Part shown: positions 24,827-34,359 of the stretch, in pieces
Numbering within the stretch: the first letter of the stretch is position 1
Layout of the letters: each line of letters opens with the position of its first letter
DNA from: an uncultured Lachnospiraceae bacterium
GTDB taxonomy: Bacteria > Bacillota > Clostridia > Lachnospirales > Lachnospiraceae
DNA: 46,879 nt
Assembly (NCBI GenBank): GCA_947626365.1
Contig: CANQRW010000021.1
Coordinates: forward strand, 1 to 46,879
Reading direction: 5' to 3'
Notes under the pieces: generated by a model
Database searches by the model: none
Seen by the model: the letters and a program-made list of their open reading frames with translations, nothing else
Told to the model about the DNA's origin: nothing
Translations under genes and position numbers: made by a program

Positions 24827-26080
24827 TTATTTTATCACGTACTTAGTACCTCTTCCCCTGCCTTCAATTTTTACAATGCCCTTTTTATCCATCTCCTTCA
24901 GTAATTGCGTTGTCTTTGATTTGCCAAACTCAACATAAGGAGCGATTTCGCTGATTGATTTCAACATTGTCCTGCTTAAATATTTATATACTTTTCTTTC
25001 ATCTTCCGATAAATTCAGGTTTTCCTCAAAAACCGGGAGTACAATCTTAATTGTGTTTTCCGACAATTCAAAGTCCGGCTGTCTTAATCCTTTTTCATAA
25101 AGTTGTTTTATCCGCGTTATTCCCGTACCGAATATTTCGACAAATCCCAGCCTGTAAAATACATTTGCAAGATTTCTATTTCTTAAGGCCGAAAGTTTTC
25201 CCGATAAATACTCATCTTCCGTGATTCCGGATGGCAGTCCTCCCGGAGAAATAATTTCTACTCTGTCATCGAACATCGAAACCCTTATTTGCGACTCCAC
25301 ATCCCATAAACGGTGGATCAACGCGTTTGCGATTGCTTCTCTGAATGCAGCCTCCGGTATTTTCTCTACCTTCTTCCGATCGGCGCCCCGTATTTCTTCG
25401 TATTGATAATAATCCCTGAATACTTCCAATACCTTTTCATATACAGCCAAAATGGATATATGATCAAACGTCGCTCTCTTATGGATCACACTGATGTTTT
25501 CACCGAACCTCACAATATCAATTCCCGGGAAATGATTTTTGTCCGCCAAAATACCAGCCGCATTATTGTATCCGCTGGCGCTGTTATATAAATTCAATGT
25601 TTTCAGGGTATCCTGATTAAAGGTTTCAAGCTGAATGCAGTCTTTCAATTCCTGACACAAAGTATCAAACGTCAGTTCCTGATCCTTGCACGGCAATTCT
25701 TCAAAGCTGATATTTTTCCCCTCCAAAATCAATCTTGACAACTCCAATGAGTCAACCTCTATTGTTGCGGTATCATTTCGTTTGTATGCTTTCGATTTAT
25801 ATAAATATGGCTTTTGAAGCCCGCTTTTTACCGTCAGCTTTATCGTTCTGTCATTATTCTGCAATTCCAGCGTGTAATCAGGCTGCGGAGTAATACTGTC
25901 ATTCACTTTGTTTTCAATATCTAGGCACGCCTGTTTTACATCAGGCAGTCCCTTGATATTACCATTGTCATCAAAGCCGAAAAGAATTTCTCCGCCATCG
26001 TAATTCGAGAAGGCGCTTACCGTTTTTAGAAATGTATTCGTTATCTTTTCTTTGAACTCCGTTGTTCTCGTTTCACGCAT
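24827..26080 (-). CDS. AlbA_2/Schlafen-like ATP-binding transcriptional regulator
   Basis: About 417 residues from the ATG at 26080. The first 130 residues form an AlbA_2 domain (ETRTTEFKEKITNTFLKTVS, GGEILFGFDDNGNIKGLP). The middle and C-terminal parts match the RecG-like/HATPase_c_4 domain (IPEAAFREAIANALIHRLWD, VEIISPGGLPSG, GFVEIFGTGITRI), followed by a winged helix (ISEIAPYVEFGKSKTTQLLK). Such proteins often regulate or belong to defence loci; the direct activity is not known. A longer open frame reaches 26254, but its extra residues copy the end of the TOTE protein and are a rearrangement scar, so 26080 is preferred (AAGGGAA upstream). It is probably the first gene of the AlbA_2-thpR-TOTE unit. 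Confidence 0.82.
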   Translation of the reverse strand: MRETRTTEFKEKITNTFLKTVSAFSNYDGGEILFGFDDNGNIKGLPDVKQACLDIENKVNDSITPQPDYTLELQNNDRTIKLTVKSGLQKPYLYKSKAYKRNDTATIEVDSLELSRLILEGKNISFEELPCKDQELTFDTLCQELKDCIQLETFNQDTLKTLNLYNSASGYNNAAGILADKNHFPGIDIVRFGENISVIHKRATFDHISILAVYEKVLEVFRDYYQYEEIRGADRKKVEKIPEAAFREAIANALIHRLWDVESQIRVSMFDDRVEIISPGGLPSGITEDEYLSGKLSALRNRNLANVFYRLGFVEIFGTGITRIKQLYEKGLRQPDFELSENTIKIVLPVFEENLNLSEDERKVYKYLSRTMLKSISEIAPYVEFGKSKTTQLLKEMDKKGIVKIEGRGRGTKYVIK

Positions 26081-26203
26081 ACGCTGTGCTTCCCTTCCAG
26101 TTTTACTGCTTATATTATACGCGGAAACAGCCAGAAAATCAATCGTATTTTTTTTCGATTGATTTTCTGACCGTTTCCGGTTATTAAATTTCAAAACCTT
26201 ACC

Positions 26204-26254
26204 GCAAACTCTCATCCGATTATCTTCAGAGTCTTCCTTTGACAGCAGGTTCAT
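26204..26254 (-). pseudogene. Fragment of a second TOTE gene 3' end
   Basis: The minus strand encodes MNLLSKEDSEDNRMRVC, nearly the same as the PLD tail of the TOTE protein (46 of 51 bases identical to 21314-21364). Similarity stops sharply on both sides. It is a remnant of a paralogous gene or of a recombination event in the 209-bp gap between the Wadjet operon and the AlbA_2 gene. Confidence 0.8.
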
Positions 26255-26289
26255 TCTGTCACCACAGCAATTCTCATATCGTATACCTT

Positions 26290-27588
26290 CTACACCTCGC
26301 CCACAACATCATCCAGCAGCTTCTCCAATAAATTCTCCTGGTACCCCGCCAGTTTCTCTTTCTGTACCAGTTCCGCCGTCTGACACAGCGCCGTGTTCTT
26401 AAGCCTTTTAAGCTTGGCCAGCTGCCCGTTGCTTATCGCTTCACCGGATATCGACTCCCTGTAGTCTGCTGCCCCCATCCTCCACAGATGAAGCCTGTCC
26501 TTGTACCGCTGCCACAACCGGTCCGCAATATCCATTCCGGCCGGATCCAGATCCCCGCTGTAGCGGATGGCCGCGCCCCTTTCCGCCAGATAATCCAACA
26601 GCCGGATCGCGGCCGCGCGCAGCTGTCCGGACGTACACAAAATCGAAACATCCCGATTTTTCGCATTCTCCACTAAATACAGAAAGACCATTTCATTTTC
26701 AACGACATATACCGTGTTATGATCCGCTTTTGCGCCTGTGATGGATCTCAGGTTCTCTGCTGTGAGTACATAGGGTTCTTTTCGGTGATAAAATGCCTCG
26801 TAAGCCGGATGCGGCCCGTCCGCCGTTTCCAGCCGCACGCCAAATACATGAACCATGCTGGCGATATTGTCTGGCACGATCCCCACCGACTGCATACATT
26901 CCCGCCATTCATACGCGCCTTGGGGTACATCCATGTTCTTCCAGAAGCAGACCGCGTGCGTCAGCAGCTGCCCGGCCACAGTTCCCCTGTCAAAATAGTG
27001 CGGATTTCCGGAAATATTTGCCGCGAATACTGCCAGAAGGCTCTCTTCTCCCTCCGTTTCTTCCAGACGGAGCAATGCGCGGCCTGTGTTTCGGGCAAGA
27101 ATTTCCGCGCCCTTTGGGTCTTTAGCAAATTCTTTTATCAGGATCTGGTAGCCATACTTTTTCCGGCCCCACAGCTCCCGGATCCAATGAAACGCCGCCG
27201 GCCTGTTTTCACTGCAGCCTTCAAAGCAGGACAAAAGTCTTTCAAAAAATTCTTCTCTCGCCCTCTGCGCCTGCTCTTTCTGCTCCTGGTTTGTCTTCAA
27301 TGGAGCCGCGAAATACTCTTCCAGCACCGTTTTCATATCGACCGGAGCGAAACGGGTTTTCTGCAGTCCCCGCTCAAATTCCTGAAATGTAATCGCTATG
27401 ATTTCGTCTGTAAAAGACTTTCCAACGATACCGCCGATTGCTCTCCGCTCCGCTTCCGTGGCGTTCTTAAGCGTAACGCTGCCCGCCGTTCTCCCGAAGC
27501 TTTTCCACTTTCTCCGAAGCTCTCTCATGAGCCTTGAATAGGCTTCATTTTTCTTCAGATACCCAGCGCACTCTTTGTTATTGCACAT
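26290..27588 (-). CDS. jetD: Wadjet JetD, Toprim-type DNA nuclease subunit
   Basis: 432 residues. The N-terminal half resembles DUF3323 and the C-terminal half the Toprim-like DUF2399 domain: VYVVENEMVFLYLVE, ILCTSGQLRAAAIRLLDYL and SGDLDPAGMDIADRL, which supply the acidic metal site. JetD/MksG cleaves plasmid or other closed circular DNA that the JetABC condensin has extruded. The start overlaps the jetC stop by 11 nt. Key acidic residues (E in VVEN, D-x-D in GDLDPAG) are kept, so the nuclease is probably active. The last gene of the operon; no clear terminator follows before the scar at 26204. Confidence 0.9.
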   Translation of the reverse strand: MCNNKECAGYLKKNEAYSRLMRELRRKWKSFGRTAGSVTLKNATEAERRAIGGIVGKSFTDEIIAITFQEFERGLQKTRFAPVDMKTVLEEYFAAPLKTNQEQKEQAQRAREEFFERLLSCFEGCSENRPAAFHWIRELWGRKKYGYQILIKEFAKDPKGAEILARNTGRALLRLEETEGEESLLAVFAANISGNPHYFDRGTVAGQLLTHAVCFWKNMDVPQGAYEWRECMQSVGIVPDNIASMVHVFGVRLETADGPHPAYEAFYHRKEPYVLTAENLRSITGAKADHNTVYVVENEMVFLYLVENAKNRDVSILCTSGQLRAAAIRLLDYLAERGAAIRYSGDLDPAGMDIADRLWQRYKDRLHLWRMGAADYRESISGEAISNGQLAKLKRLKNTALCQTAELVQKEKLAGYQENLLEKLLDDVVGEV

Positions 27589-30500
27589 CTAATATCCTTT
27601 CATGCCCGTTCCATGTGTAGCGGATCACCGTCACGACCTGGGAGTTCATCGGCCGATGGAGTTCCGCGATCTTGATTCCTTTTACCGTCTCATAGCAGCC
27701 CCACAGGGACTGGGAATTCATAATATAATCCAGATCCATCTTGTCTACCAGCTCAAACATACTGCTGATATTCTTATCGTCCACCCCGGCGAACGCCTCG
27801 TCCAGCGCGATCATCCGCGGATGTTCCTCGTAATCCGCCTTCTTATACTGGGCGTTTACGGCCGCGAAGAGAGGAACATACATCGCCATTGCCTTCTCGC
27901 CGCCGCTGAACCGGTTAAAGGCCGCGTTCGTCAGCGGCTTTTTGTTCTCTTCACCCCGCCTGTAGAACATCTGAAATTCAAACCATTTCCGATAATCCAG
28001 CGCGTCGCGAACCAGTTCCATATAATTGATCAGGCTGCCCTCTTCCTCCAGTCTCATCTTCTCCATTCGAATCTTACTCCGGAAATGTCCCGCGACTTTT
28101 TCAATGTCCTCCACCGTCAGCAGCTCGCGGTCACGCAGCAATATCTGCTCCAGCTCCAGCGTGTCCAGTTCCGTATCATTCTCCGCGCTCCTGGGCTTCC
28201 ACTCCAGCGAAAAGCTAAGCCCCATAGAAGTATCCAGCTGCTTCATGAGATTTGACATATCCCTGACCCAGCTTCGGCTTTCCGCGATCCGGTCTGTCAG
28301 CTGCTGGCTGATGGTCTGGGACAGGATATCCTCGAACAGTTCCCGGTCCTTCTGCTGGATCAACAGCTCTGTCTCGTCAATCGCTGATTTCAGGATCTGA
28401 TAGAATTCCTCCAGATACACCTTTTTCCCGTTCCACGCGGACGCCACCCGGACTCTTTTCCGGAGAGCCTGGAACTGTGTACCTACGCCCGACTGCTCTC
28501 CGACCGATTCAAAGCATTCCTCTATCGAAGTTCCATAGCTTGCAAGACTGCCGTTATGCTTCTGATACACCTGAACCAGCGCCTGCAGCATTTCCCCATA
28601 CTCGCGGCTCTTATCGCTGTCGCGCAGCAGCTTGACGGCCTCTTTCGCGCAGTCCGCCAGCGTGCGGTTTCCCCTTTCCAGCACGAATTTCAGCGCCAGT
28701 TCCTCTTCAAAAAATTTACGTAAAAGCGTCTCCTCCGCGATCAGCTCCTGCAGGCGCGCCCGCTTCTCCGGCTCGGCTTTCCGCAGGTTTTCCAAGGTCT
28801 GGTCTTTTCGGATACGCTCCTCATTACAGACTTTTTCCTGCTCTTCTGTCCTTTTGATCTCGCTCTGCAGCTGCTTAAGCCGTCTGGCTTTCTCCGCGAT
28901 CTCCGGCCTGTTTAAATATTCTTCATACTGGCGAATCCGGATCTCGCATTCTTTTATCCTGGTGCCGCAGGAGCGCTTATCCACAAAAGCGTCGTCCATG
29001 CCCTGTTCATCCCGCTCCAGATATTCCTGCCCAGTCACAAGTCTGCTTCTCTCCGTCTCCAGTTTCAAAAGCAACTCCCTGCATTCCTGCCAGAGATGCT
29101 GATATTCCTCCAGGGTGTTTAATACCTCAACATACTCCTTTTCTGTTCTGCCATAGGGAAATGATCTGCATTTCTGAAGCACTTCCTGATACTGAGACTG
29201 CTTCCTGGCCGCCCACTCCCTTTCCTGCTGCTCCTGTTTTGCGCATTCCCCGCTGACAAGGTCCAATTCCGCGCTGCACTCTTTTTCGTGTCCAAGAGCC
29301 TGATCCAGTTCATAAAAATCCGGGATACCCTTATATTCCGATTCCAGCCGCGCTAACCCCTGATCAGCGTCAGCGTTCTTCTCCTGCAGACGCAGAAGTT
29401 CCTGTTCTCCTTCTGAAATTGCCTGCTGCAGGGCTTCGATTTGCTTCTGTCTCCTCCTCTGGCGCGCCAGATATCCCAGAAATTCCGCTTCCGCCTTCTC
29501 CGCTTTTCCTGCTAAGATCCCCTGCAGGAACCGCCCGTCCTCTCCCAGATAAATGCCGGTCTGCGCCCCCGCTTTTTCATAAATACTGCTTAATATCTTC
29601 CGGACACTTTCCGCCAATTCCGGCGCCAGTTCTTCACTTACTGTCAGTTTAGAAAAGCTGGAGTTTCCTTTTTGCGGCACGAAGATCACAGTATCCAGAA
29701 ATTCCGGACACGACTCCGCGATTTGAGCGTAATCCTTTTCCGACACAACCAGGGCATCCAGCAGGCCCATACGCTCTAACTGCGCTTCCAGTCTCGCACA
29801 CTCCCCTTCCGGCAGTCCGTCAGCAAACTCCACCGTCCTGTAGAAGGGAACGGCATCGATCCCGGCGGCCTCAAGGCGCTGCCTGGAATATAAAGTACTC
29901 TCGCTCCTGTCAGGCTCGATCTCTTCCCTGTTCTGTATGTCAGCCAACTCCCGCCTTGCGGTATCCAGTTTTTCCTCACATAAACGGATCTCCTGCAGAA
30001 CTGCCTGCTTCTTTTCAAGCCGCTCCGCCCTCTGATTCTCATAATCCTTTCGGAACAGTTCCTGGATCTGCCCCGCGTCCGCAATATTCTGATATTGCCG
30101 GATCCTGTCCTCCGCTTCTTTTAGGAGAGACTCCTGCGGCTTCCAGCATTCAGCAGTCTTAGCCTGAGCGTATAACCTCTCAATCCAGTGGTCCTGGCTC
30201 CCAAGCACCTGCTGCCGCGCATCCCCCAGCGCCTGTTCCTTCTTATTCTTCTCCCTGCCGGTACGCTCCAGTTCCTCAGCAATTTCATCGTACTTACGCG
30301 AGATCTCTTCAAAGTCATGGAGCAGCCTTCTGCATTCTTCCACCAGTCTTCTGTACAGCAGCAGACTGTCCGAAATCACTTCAGCCCCATCAGTCCGTTC
30401 CATACCGATAAAACGCAGGACTTTTTCATGTCCGTCCCACTTCAGTATCTCCTGATTCTCCTCCATGCTCTGCCTGCGGCGTCGGAGCATGTCCTGACGC

Positions 30501-31642
30501 TCTTCAAGCATATCCTGAAGTTCCTTTATTTCCTGTTCTCTTCGGTAAATCCTCGCCTGGTACTCATCGATTTTTTCGGCCAGCCTGCGCTCTTTTTCCT
30601 GCATTTCCGCCATTTCTTTCCTGGCCGTTTCCATCTTGCGGTCGATTTCCTGCAGATCCGCGTCCAGCAAACCGTCCCGTTCCGTTTCCGCCAGACGTTT
30701 CTGCTCAGAAAGCTCGTTCAGGCGAACGTCCAGTTCCCGCAGCGCGTCGGCTAATTCCTTCGCCTCATTTTGCCTTTCCTCATATTCCTGCTGCGCGTTT
30801 TCCGTTTCCTCTTTCTTTTTCAGATAGAACTGCGCCTTCTTCGCCAGCATATACTGGTTATAGCGCGTATACTCCGTCCGGATGATCCTTACATCCGCAA
30901 ACGCGCGGTTCAGCATATCCAGGCTGTCCTGGATCTCATCCATCTTCTCCATGGCTTCCACCATCGTGCGCAAGTCCTCGTCCGACAGTGTCTGTAAGGA
31001 TTCATTTAGAATCTCGTATACTTTCGTCGGCTTAAATTCCTTGGAAAGCTTCGGCGCGCGCACCTTTACCAGAAGCCGGATGAACTGCTCGTACTGCTCC
31101 GCCTTCCGAAAGCCGAAGATATATTGATTGACCAGCTTCTTGTATTCGCTCTGGCTGTCGGTAAACAAATTGCCCTCTCCCAGCACGGCCTTCATTTCTC
31201 TTTTATCATAAGGGATCCGGGTGCTTCCTGTCTCTTTATACAGCTGCAGATCGTAGCCGACCCTCTGCCCGTCCAGAATGAGAAATCCCCAGAAATCCAT
31301 AGGTTTGCCTCGTTTTGCCCGCTGCCCGATCTCTATGGTACGGTATTCTTCCGCATGCTCTTTTTTGAACTCCAGGAAGAGATAGCCTGTCGCCTCGTCT
31401 TTCCCCTCTTCCCCCAGGAAATAATATTCCATCCTTCTGTCGCTGGAGCCGAAGGGATCCAGGCGGCTCGGCGTGCGGTCGCCGTCCAGGACGAACGGAA
31501 TGAAGCTCTGCGTCGTGATCGATTTGCCGGAGCCATTCTGTCCCCTCAAAAGGAGTTTGCCGTCATAAAAATCAAAACACTCTTCATCGTATAACCAGAA
31601 ATTTACGAATCCGATACGATTCATTTTCCATCGACTGCTCAA
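27578..31642 (-). CDS. jetC: Wadjet JetC, SMC/MukB-like ATPase
   Basis: 1354 residues. The N-terminal ATP-binding head has FDFYDGKLLLRGQNGSGKS with Walker A (34-41) and the ITTQSFIPFVLDGDRTPSRL segment; long coiled coils (about 240-420, 440-600, 740-1000) with a hinge-like region near 650-720 follow; the C-terminal head has the ABC signature FSGGEKAMAMYVPLFAAV and Walker B RMIALDEAFAGVDDKN. JetC/MksB is the motor that extrudes DNA loops with JetA and JetB. ATG overlaps the jetB stop by 4 nt. Full length, no frame break seen. Confidence 0.94.
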   Translation of the reverse strand: MSSRWKMNRIGFVNFWLYDEECFDFYDGKLLLRGQNGSGKSITTQSFIPFVLDGDRTPSRLDPFGSSDRRMEYYFLGEEGKDEATGYLFLEFKKEHAEEYRTIEIGQRAKRGKPMDFWGFLILDGQRVGYDLQLYKETGSTRIPYDKREMKAVLGEGNLFTDSQSEYKKLVNQYIFGFRKAEQYEQFIRLLVKVRAPKLSKEFKPTKVYEILNESLQTLSDEDLRTMVEAMEKMDEIQDSLDMLNRAFADVRIIRTEYTRYNQYMLAKKAQFYLKKKEETENAQQEYEERQNEAKELADALRELDVRLNELSEQKRLAETERDGLLDADLQEIDRKMETARKEMAEMQEKERRLAEKIDEYQARIYRREQEIKELQDMLEERQDMLRRRRQSMEENQEILKWDGHEKVLRFIGMERTDGAEVISDSLLLYRRLVEECRRLLHDFEEISRKYDEIAEELERTGREKNKKEQALGDARQQVLGSQDHWIERLYAQAKTAECWKPQESLLKEAEDRIRQYQNIADAGQIQELFRKDYENQRAERLEKKQAVLQEIRLCEEKLDTARRELADIQNREEIEPDRSESTLYSRQRLEAAGIDAVPFYRTVEFADGLPEGECARLEAQLERMGLLDALVVSEKDYAQIAESCPEFLDTVIFVPQKGNSSFSKLTVSEELAPELAESVRKILSSIYEKAGAQTGIYLGEDGRFLQGILAGKAEKAEAEFLGYLARQRRRQKQIEALQQAISEGEQELLRLQEKNADADQGLARLESEYKGIPDFYELDQALGHEKECSAELDLVSGECAKQEQQEREWAARKQSQYQEVLQKCRSFPYGRTEKEYVEVLNTLEEYQHLWQECRELLLKLETERSRLVTGQEYLERDEQGMDDAFVDKRSCGTRIKECEIRIRQYEEYLNRPEIAEKARRLKQLQSEIKRTEEQEKVCNEERIRKDQTLENLRKAEPEKRARLQELIAEETLLRKFFEEELALKFVLERGNRTLADCAKEAVKLLRDSDKSREYGEMLQALVQVYQKHNGSLASYGTSIEECFESVGEQSGVGTQFQALRKRVRVASAWNGKKVYLEEFYQILKSAIDETELLIQQKDRELFEDILSQTISQQLTDRIAESRSWVRDMSNLMKQLDTSMGLSFSLEWKPRSAENDTELDTLELEQILLRDRELLTVEDIEKVAGHFRSKIRMEKMRLEEEGSLINYMELVRDALDYRKWFEFQMFYRRGEENKKPLTNAAFNRFSGGEKAMAMYVPLFAAVNAQYKKADYEEHPRMIALDEAFAGVDDKNISSMFELVDKMDLDYIMNSQSLWGCYETVKGIKIAELHRPMNSQVVTVIRYTWNGHERILDVQ

Positions 31643-32775
31643 TCTGTCTCCGCCCCCTTAAAATCTTCCGGGTAGAATCCCGCCTGCTTTCCCGCCGCCG
31701 GCAAAATAATCACCCTGTTATCGTCCTCCCGGATCAGCATCCAGTTTTTCATATAATGTTTCACCGTCTCGACCAGCTTGTCTTTCTCCATTTCCCTGTA
31801 CTCTTTGCTCCACCCTGCGCTCCCGTTCTTTCTGCACGCCAGGATCAGCTCCGAAAACCGCTGCTTCGTGACCGCTATCGTCTCGTTATCCTGTTTCACC
31901 AGCTCTCCCTTCCGCAGAGCCTCCCGGATATGCGCGCAGACGAGCAGCACGATTTCAGGAAGCATGGCGTCCCTCGGATGAACCGTTCCGTAGCAGTCGT
32001 CCTCTTCCAGCACAAAGAGCGCCGCATTTTTATAAATATCCAGCTTTCCGCCCAGATTTTCTTCCAGGTATCTCGCGACCCACTGCCTCTGGTTTTTCAG
32101 ATACAGAGAGTCCGCATCCTCATTTCCGTCCCAATACATGGCCGGGCACACCGCAAGCTGTCTGTATACACGATGGATCCTCTCGGCTCCCCTGTTCTCC
32201 TGGATCTCTTCAAACCTCTGCTTTTCAAAATCCTCCCACGTCTCAAAACCGGAGATATCCATAGGGAAATTTACTGCAAAATATTTGGAATACCCGGTAT
32301 TCTCATACAGAACTTCCTGCCCCTGCTCCAGGCCAAAGGCTTCGCTGCTGCCTTCATATACCCGAAGCATCTGCATTCTTTCCATATACTGCAGGGCCCG
32401 TACCAGCGATTTCCGTTGGGAGAAGGACGTCCAGTCGATGGAAACTTCTCCTTTTAATTTCGTCTCCACATAGTCAAGCAGTTCCGAAAGAAGAAACTGT
32501 TCTCCTTCCTCTCTGTCTTCCAGATACATGAGCACGACACACAAGATACAATAATCCAGAACATCCGAGAATTCCTGGATCCCCATAAAGCTTTCGGCAT
32601 GCGCCGGTATCTTCTCCAGCTTCAGTAGATTCTCCGTATGGATCAGTTTCCAGCCCAGCTGTTCCCCTATAAATCTCTGGAACGCCGGAATCTCTCTTTT
32701 TATTCTGTAATAGCCTTCCTTGTCCGTATCCTTACAGACCCAGAACTGTTCAAAAAGCGTTCTCACCGCATTCAT
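31639..32775 (-). CDS. jetB: Wadjet JetB, MukE/MksE-like subunit
   Basis: 378 residues. Recognised mainly by its position between jetA and jetC and by a DUF4194/MksE-like layout: a winged-helix-rich protein with YILCVVLMYLEDREEGEQFL, SFSQRKSLVRALQYMERMQM and a C-terminal AVTKQRFSELILACRKNG region. In Wadjet it bridges the kleisin JetA and the ATPase heads of JetC. The start is 1 nt after the jetA stop, and the stop overlaps jetC by 4 nt, so translation is coupled. The sequence is divergent, as expected for this subunit. Confidence 0.85.
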   Translation of the reverse strand: MNAVRTLFEQFWVCKDTDKEGYYRIKREIPAFQRFIGEQLGWKLIHTENLLKLEKIPAHAESFMGIQEFSDVLDYCILCVVLMYLEDREEGEQFLLSELLDYVETKLKGEVSIDWTSFSQRKSLVRALQYMERMQMLRVYEGSSEAFGLEQGQEVLYENTGYSKYFAVNFPMDISGFETWEDFEKQRFEEIQENRGAERIHRVYRQLAVCPAMYWDGNEDADSLYLKNQRQWVARYLEENLGGKLDIYKNAALFVLEEDDCYGTVHPRDAMLPEIVLLVCAHIREALRKGELVKQDNETIAVTKQRFSELILACRKNGSAGWSKEYREMEKDKLVETVKHYMKNWMLIREDDNRVIILPAAGKQAGFYPEDFKGAETD

Positions 32776-32776
32776 A

Positions 32777-34246
32777 TCATTTAAACTCCAGTATATACGC
32801 CGGCATGGTCAGATCGCCATCCTCGCACTTTAAGACGCATGTGCCTTCCTTCTGCAGCAGCTGATATTCCTGTCCAAATTCCGTCTGACCAGATTTCTGA
32901 GAGCTCATATTCGCCATGGTAATCCATTGCAAAAATATATTTTTCGTCATTTCCGGAATCGGTCCTGCTATTTCCGAAAATATGATCTTCTTATTCTTTA
33001 CATAGCGCATTACGATTTCTTCCTGATTTCTCACGCCCTGCAGATAAGCTTCCCTCTGCATCATCTTTTCCAACGATTTATCAGAAAACCCCCGTCTGTC
33101 TTTTTTCTCACGATAGGTCCGGCTGCGGGGCCTTATCTGGAATTCCGCAGGCGGCTCCTCGTAAATACTGCCGTTGATCCGATCCTCTTCCCTCGGACAA
33201 TTCGTCTTAAAATGCTGGATCTTCTGAACGCCGAAAACATGGGCGGACAGACAGTGCGCGTCCTCTAAATTCTCGCACCGCAAAAACATCTGCAGAAATT
33301 TCTGATAATCATCTTTACGGCTGATTCCCCAATTCTGCAGCTGCACGATCAGCGCGGCGTTCTGTATGATGCTTCTGATAACGTCGTTCGTAATCTGTAA
33401 AACCTTCCGGCTCTCGCAGTCCCTTTCCGGGGTGTCGATGAACCATCTTTTCAGGGAATTCCATTTCCCCATAACGTTCTCTCTGATATTCGGCTCCAGG
33501 TTGCCGCGAAACTCTGACAGGGCGTGTGGTATATCCAGCTCGCTTTGAACCACTCTTTCCAAAATCACATTTTCAATGACAGGCGTCTGCCGCACCAGGA
33601 TCTGTTCCATCCGCTTGGAATAACGCTGCAGCTCCTGCACAAAATCCGTCAGATAGGTGATAAATTTATCCTTATGCAGAACAAACTCTACGGATTTCAT
33701 AAGGCGCTCGGTTTTGCCGGAATAAAAATCCCTCAGATAATCCTGATAGTTCTGATTCAGCCGCTTAAAATCCTCCTGCAGCAGGTTCCACCACTCGTTT
33801 ACTTCCTTTAAGCCGGCGTCCTGCATCATTTCGGCTTCGCCGACGCTCTTTTCCAGCCGCACAAAGAAATTCGTAGAAAGACTGGCAGATTCCATGAAAA
33901 GGTTCTCCAGCCGCACCGTAAGCCGCTCGATCTCCACCGCGTATTCCGACATGGTATAACGGTACTGCTTATTCTTATAATCCTGTATCGTATACACCTT
34001 CCCCGGATCCTGGATCGGCGTCAGGTTCTTCCATCTTACCAGCGCGTCCAGGTCCAGCTCCAGCTGATTCATTGTATAATCCAAAAATTCATCTTCCTCT
34101 TTCAGCAGCGCATACACATCTTCTTTGTATAACTGGAAATGCATCTTTTCATATTCACGATAGAAATAACGCATGATCTTCCGATAGATCCCGGCGTTGG
34201 GAACAGACAGATACGAGGTTTCGTTGATCGCTTCTAATCGCTGCAT
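32777..34246 (-). CDS. jetA: Wadjet JetA, kleisin subunit (DUF5716-like, type III)
   Basis: 489 residues. Helical, mainly charged protein beginning MQRLEAINETSYLSVPNAGI, RKIMRYFYREYEKMHFQLYK, with a long helical middle and a C-terminal winged-helix-like end. This corresponds to the MukF/MksF-type kleisin that closes the JetC ring. The DUF5716-like JetA with a DUF2399-type JetD points to Wadjet type III (subtype from memory). GGGAG lies 7 nt before the ATG and a good promoter at 34299-34327. First gene of a tightly coupled jetABCD operon that is fully intact. Confidence 0.85.
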   Translation of the reverse strand: MQRLEAINETSYLSVPNAGIYRKIMRYFYREYEKMHFQLYKEDVYALLKEEDEFLDYTMNQLELDLDALVRWKNLTPIQDPGKVYTIQDYKNKQYRYTMSEYAVEIERLTVRLENLFMESASLSTNFFVRLEKSVGEAEMMQDAGLKEVNEWWNLLQEDFKRLNQNYQDYLRDFYSGKTERLMKSVEFVLHKDKFITYLTDFVQELQRYSKRMEQILVRQTPVIENVILERVVQSELDIPHALSEFRGNLEPNIRENVMGKWNSLKRWFIDTPERDCESRKVLQITNDVIRSIIQNAALIVQLQNWGISRKDDYQKFLQMFLRCENLEDAHCLSAHVFGVQKIQHFKTNCPREEDRINGSIYEEPPAEFQIRPRSRTYREKKDRRGFSDKSLEKMMQREAYLQGVRNQEEIVMRYVKNKKIIFSEIAGPIPEMTKNIFLQWITMANMSSQKSGQTEFGQEYQLLQKEGTCVLKCEDGDLTMPAYILEFK

Positions 34247-34298
34247 GCTGCTTCTCCCTGGTTTTTGATTCTTGATTCCTGCTTCCTTTTACATACCC

Positions 34299-34327
34299 AA
34301 TATATCATTTACGCAAGTATTTCACAA
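34299..34327 (-). promoter_or_regulatory. Promoter of the Wadjet operon
   Basis: On the minus strand TTGTGA (34327-34322), 17-bp spacer, TATATT (34304-34299), 52 bp before jetA. It lies just after the terminator of the ribosomal operon. Confidence 0.65.
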
Positions 34328-34359
34328 GTGACATTTACCGAAACTGCACTTATCATATG

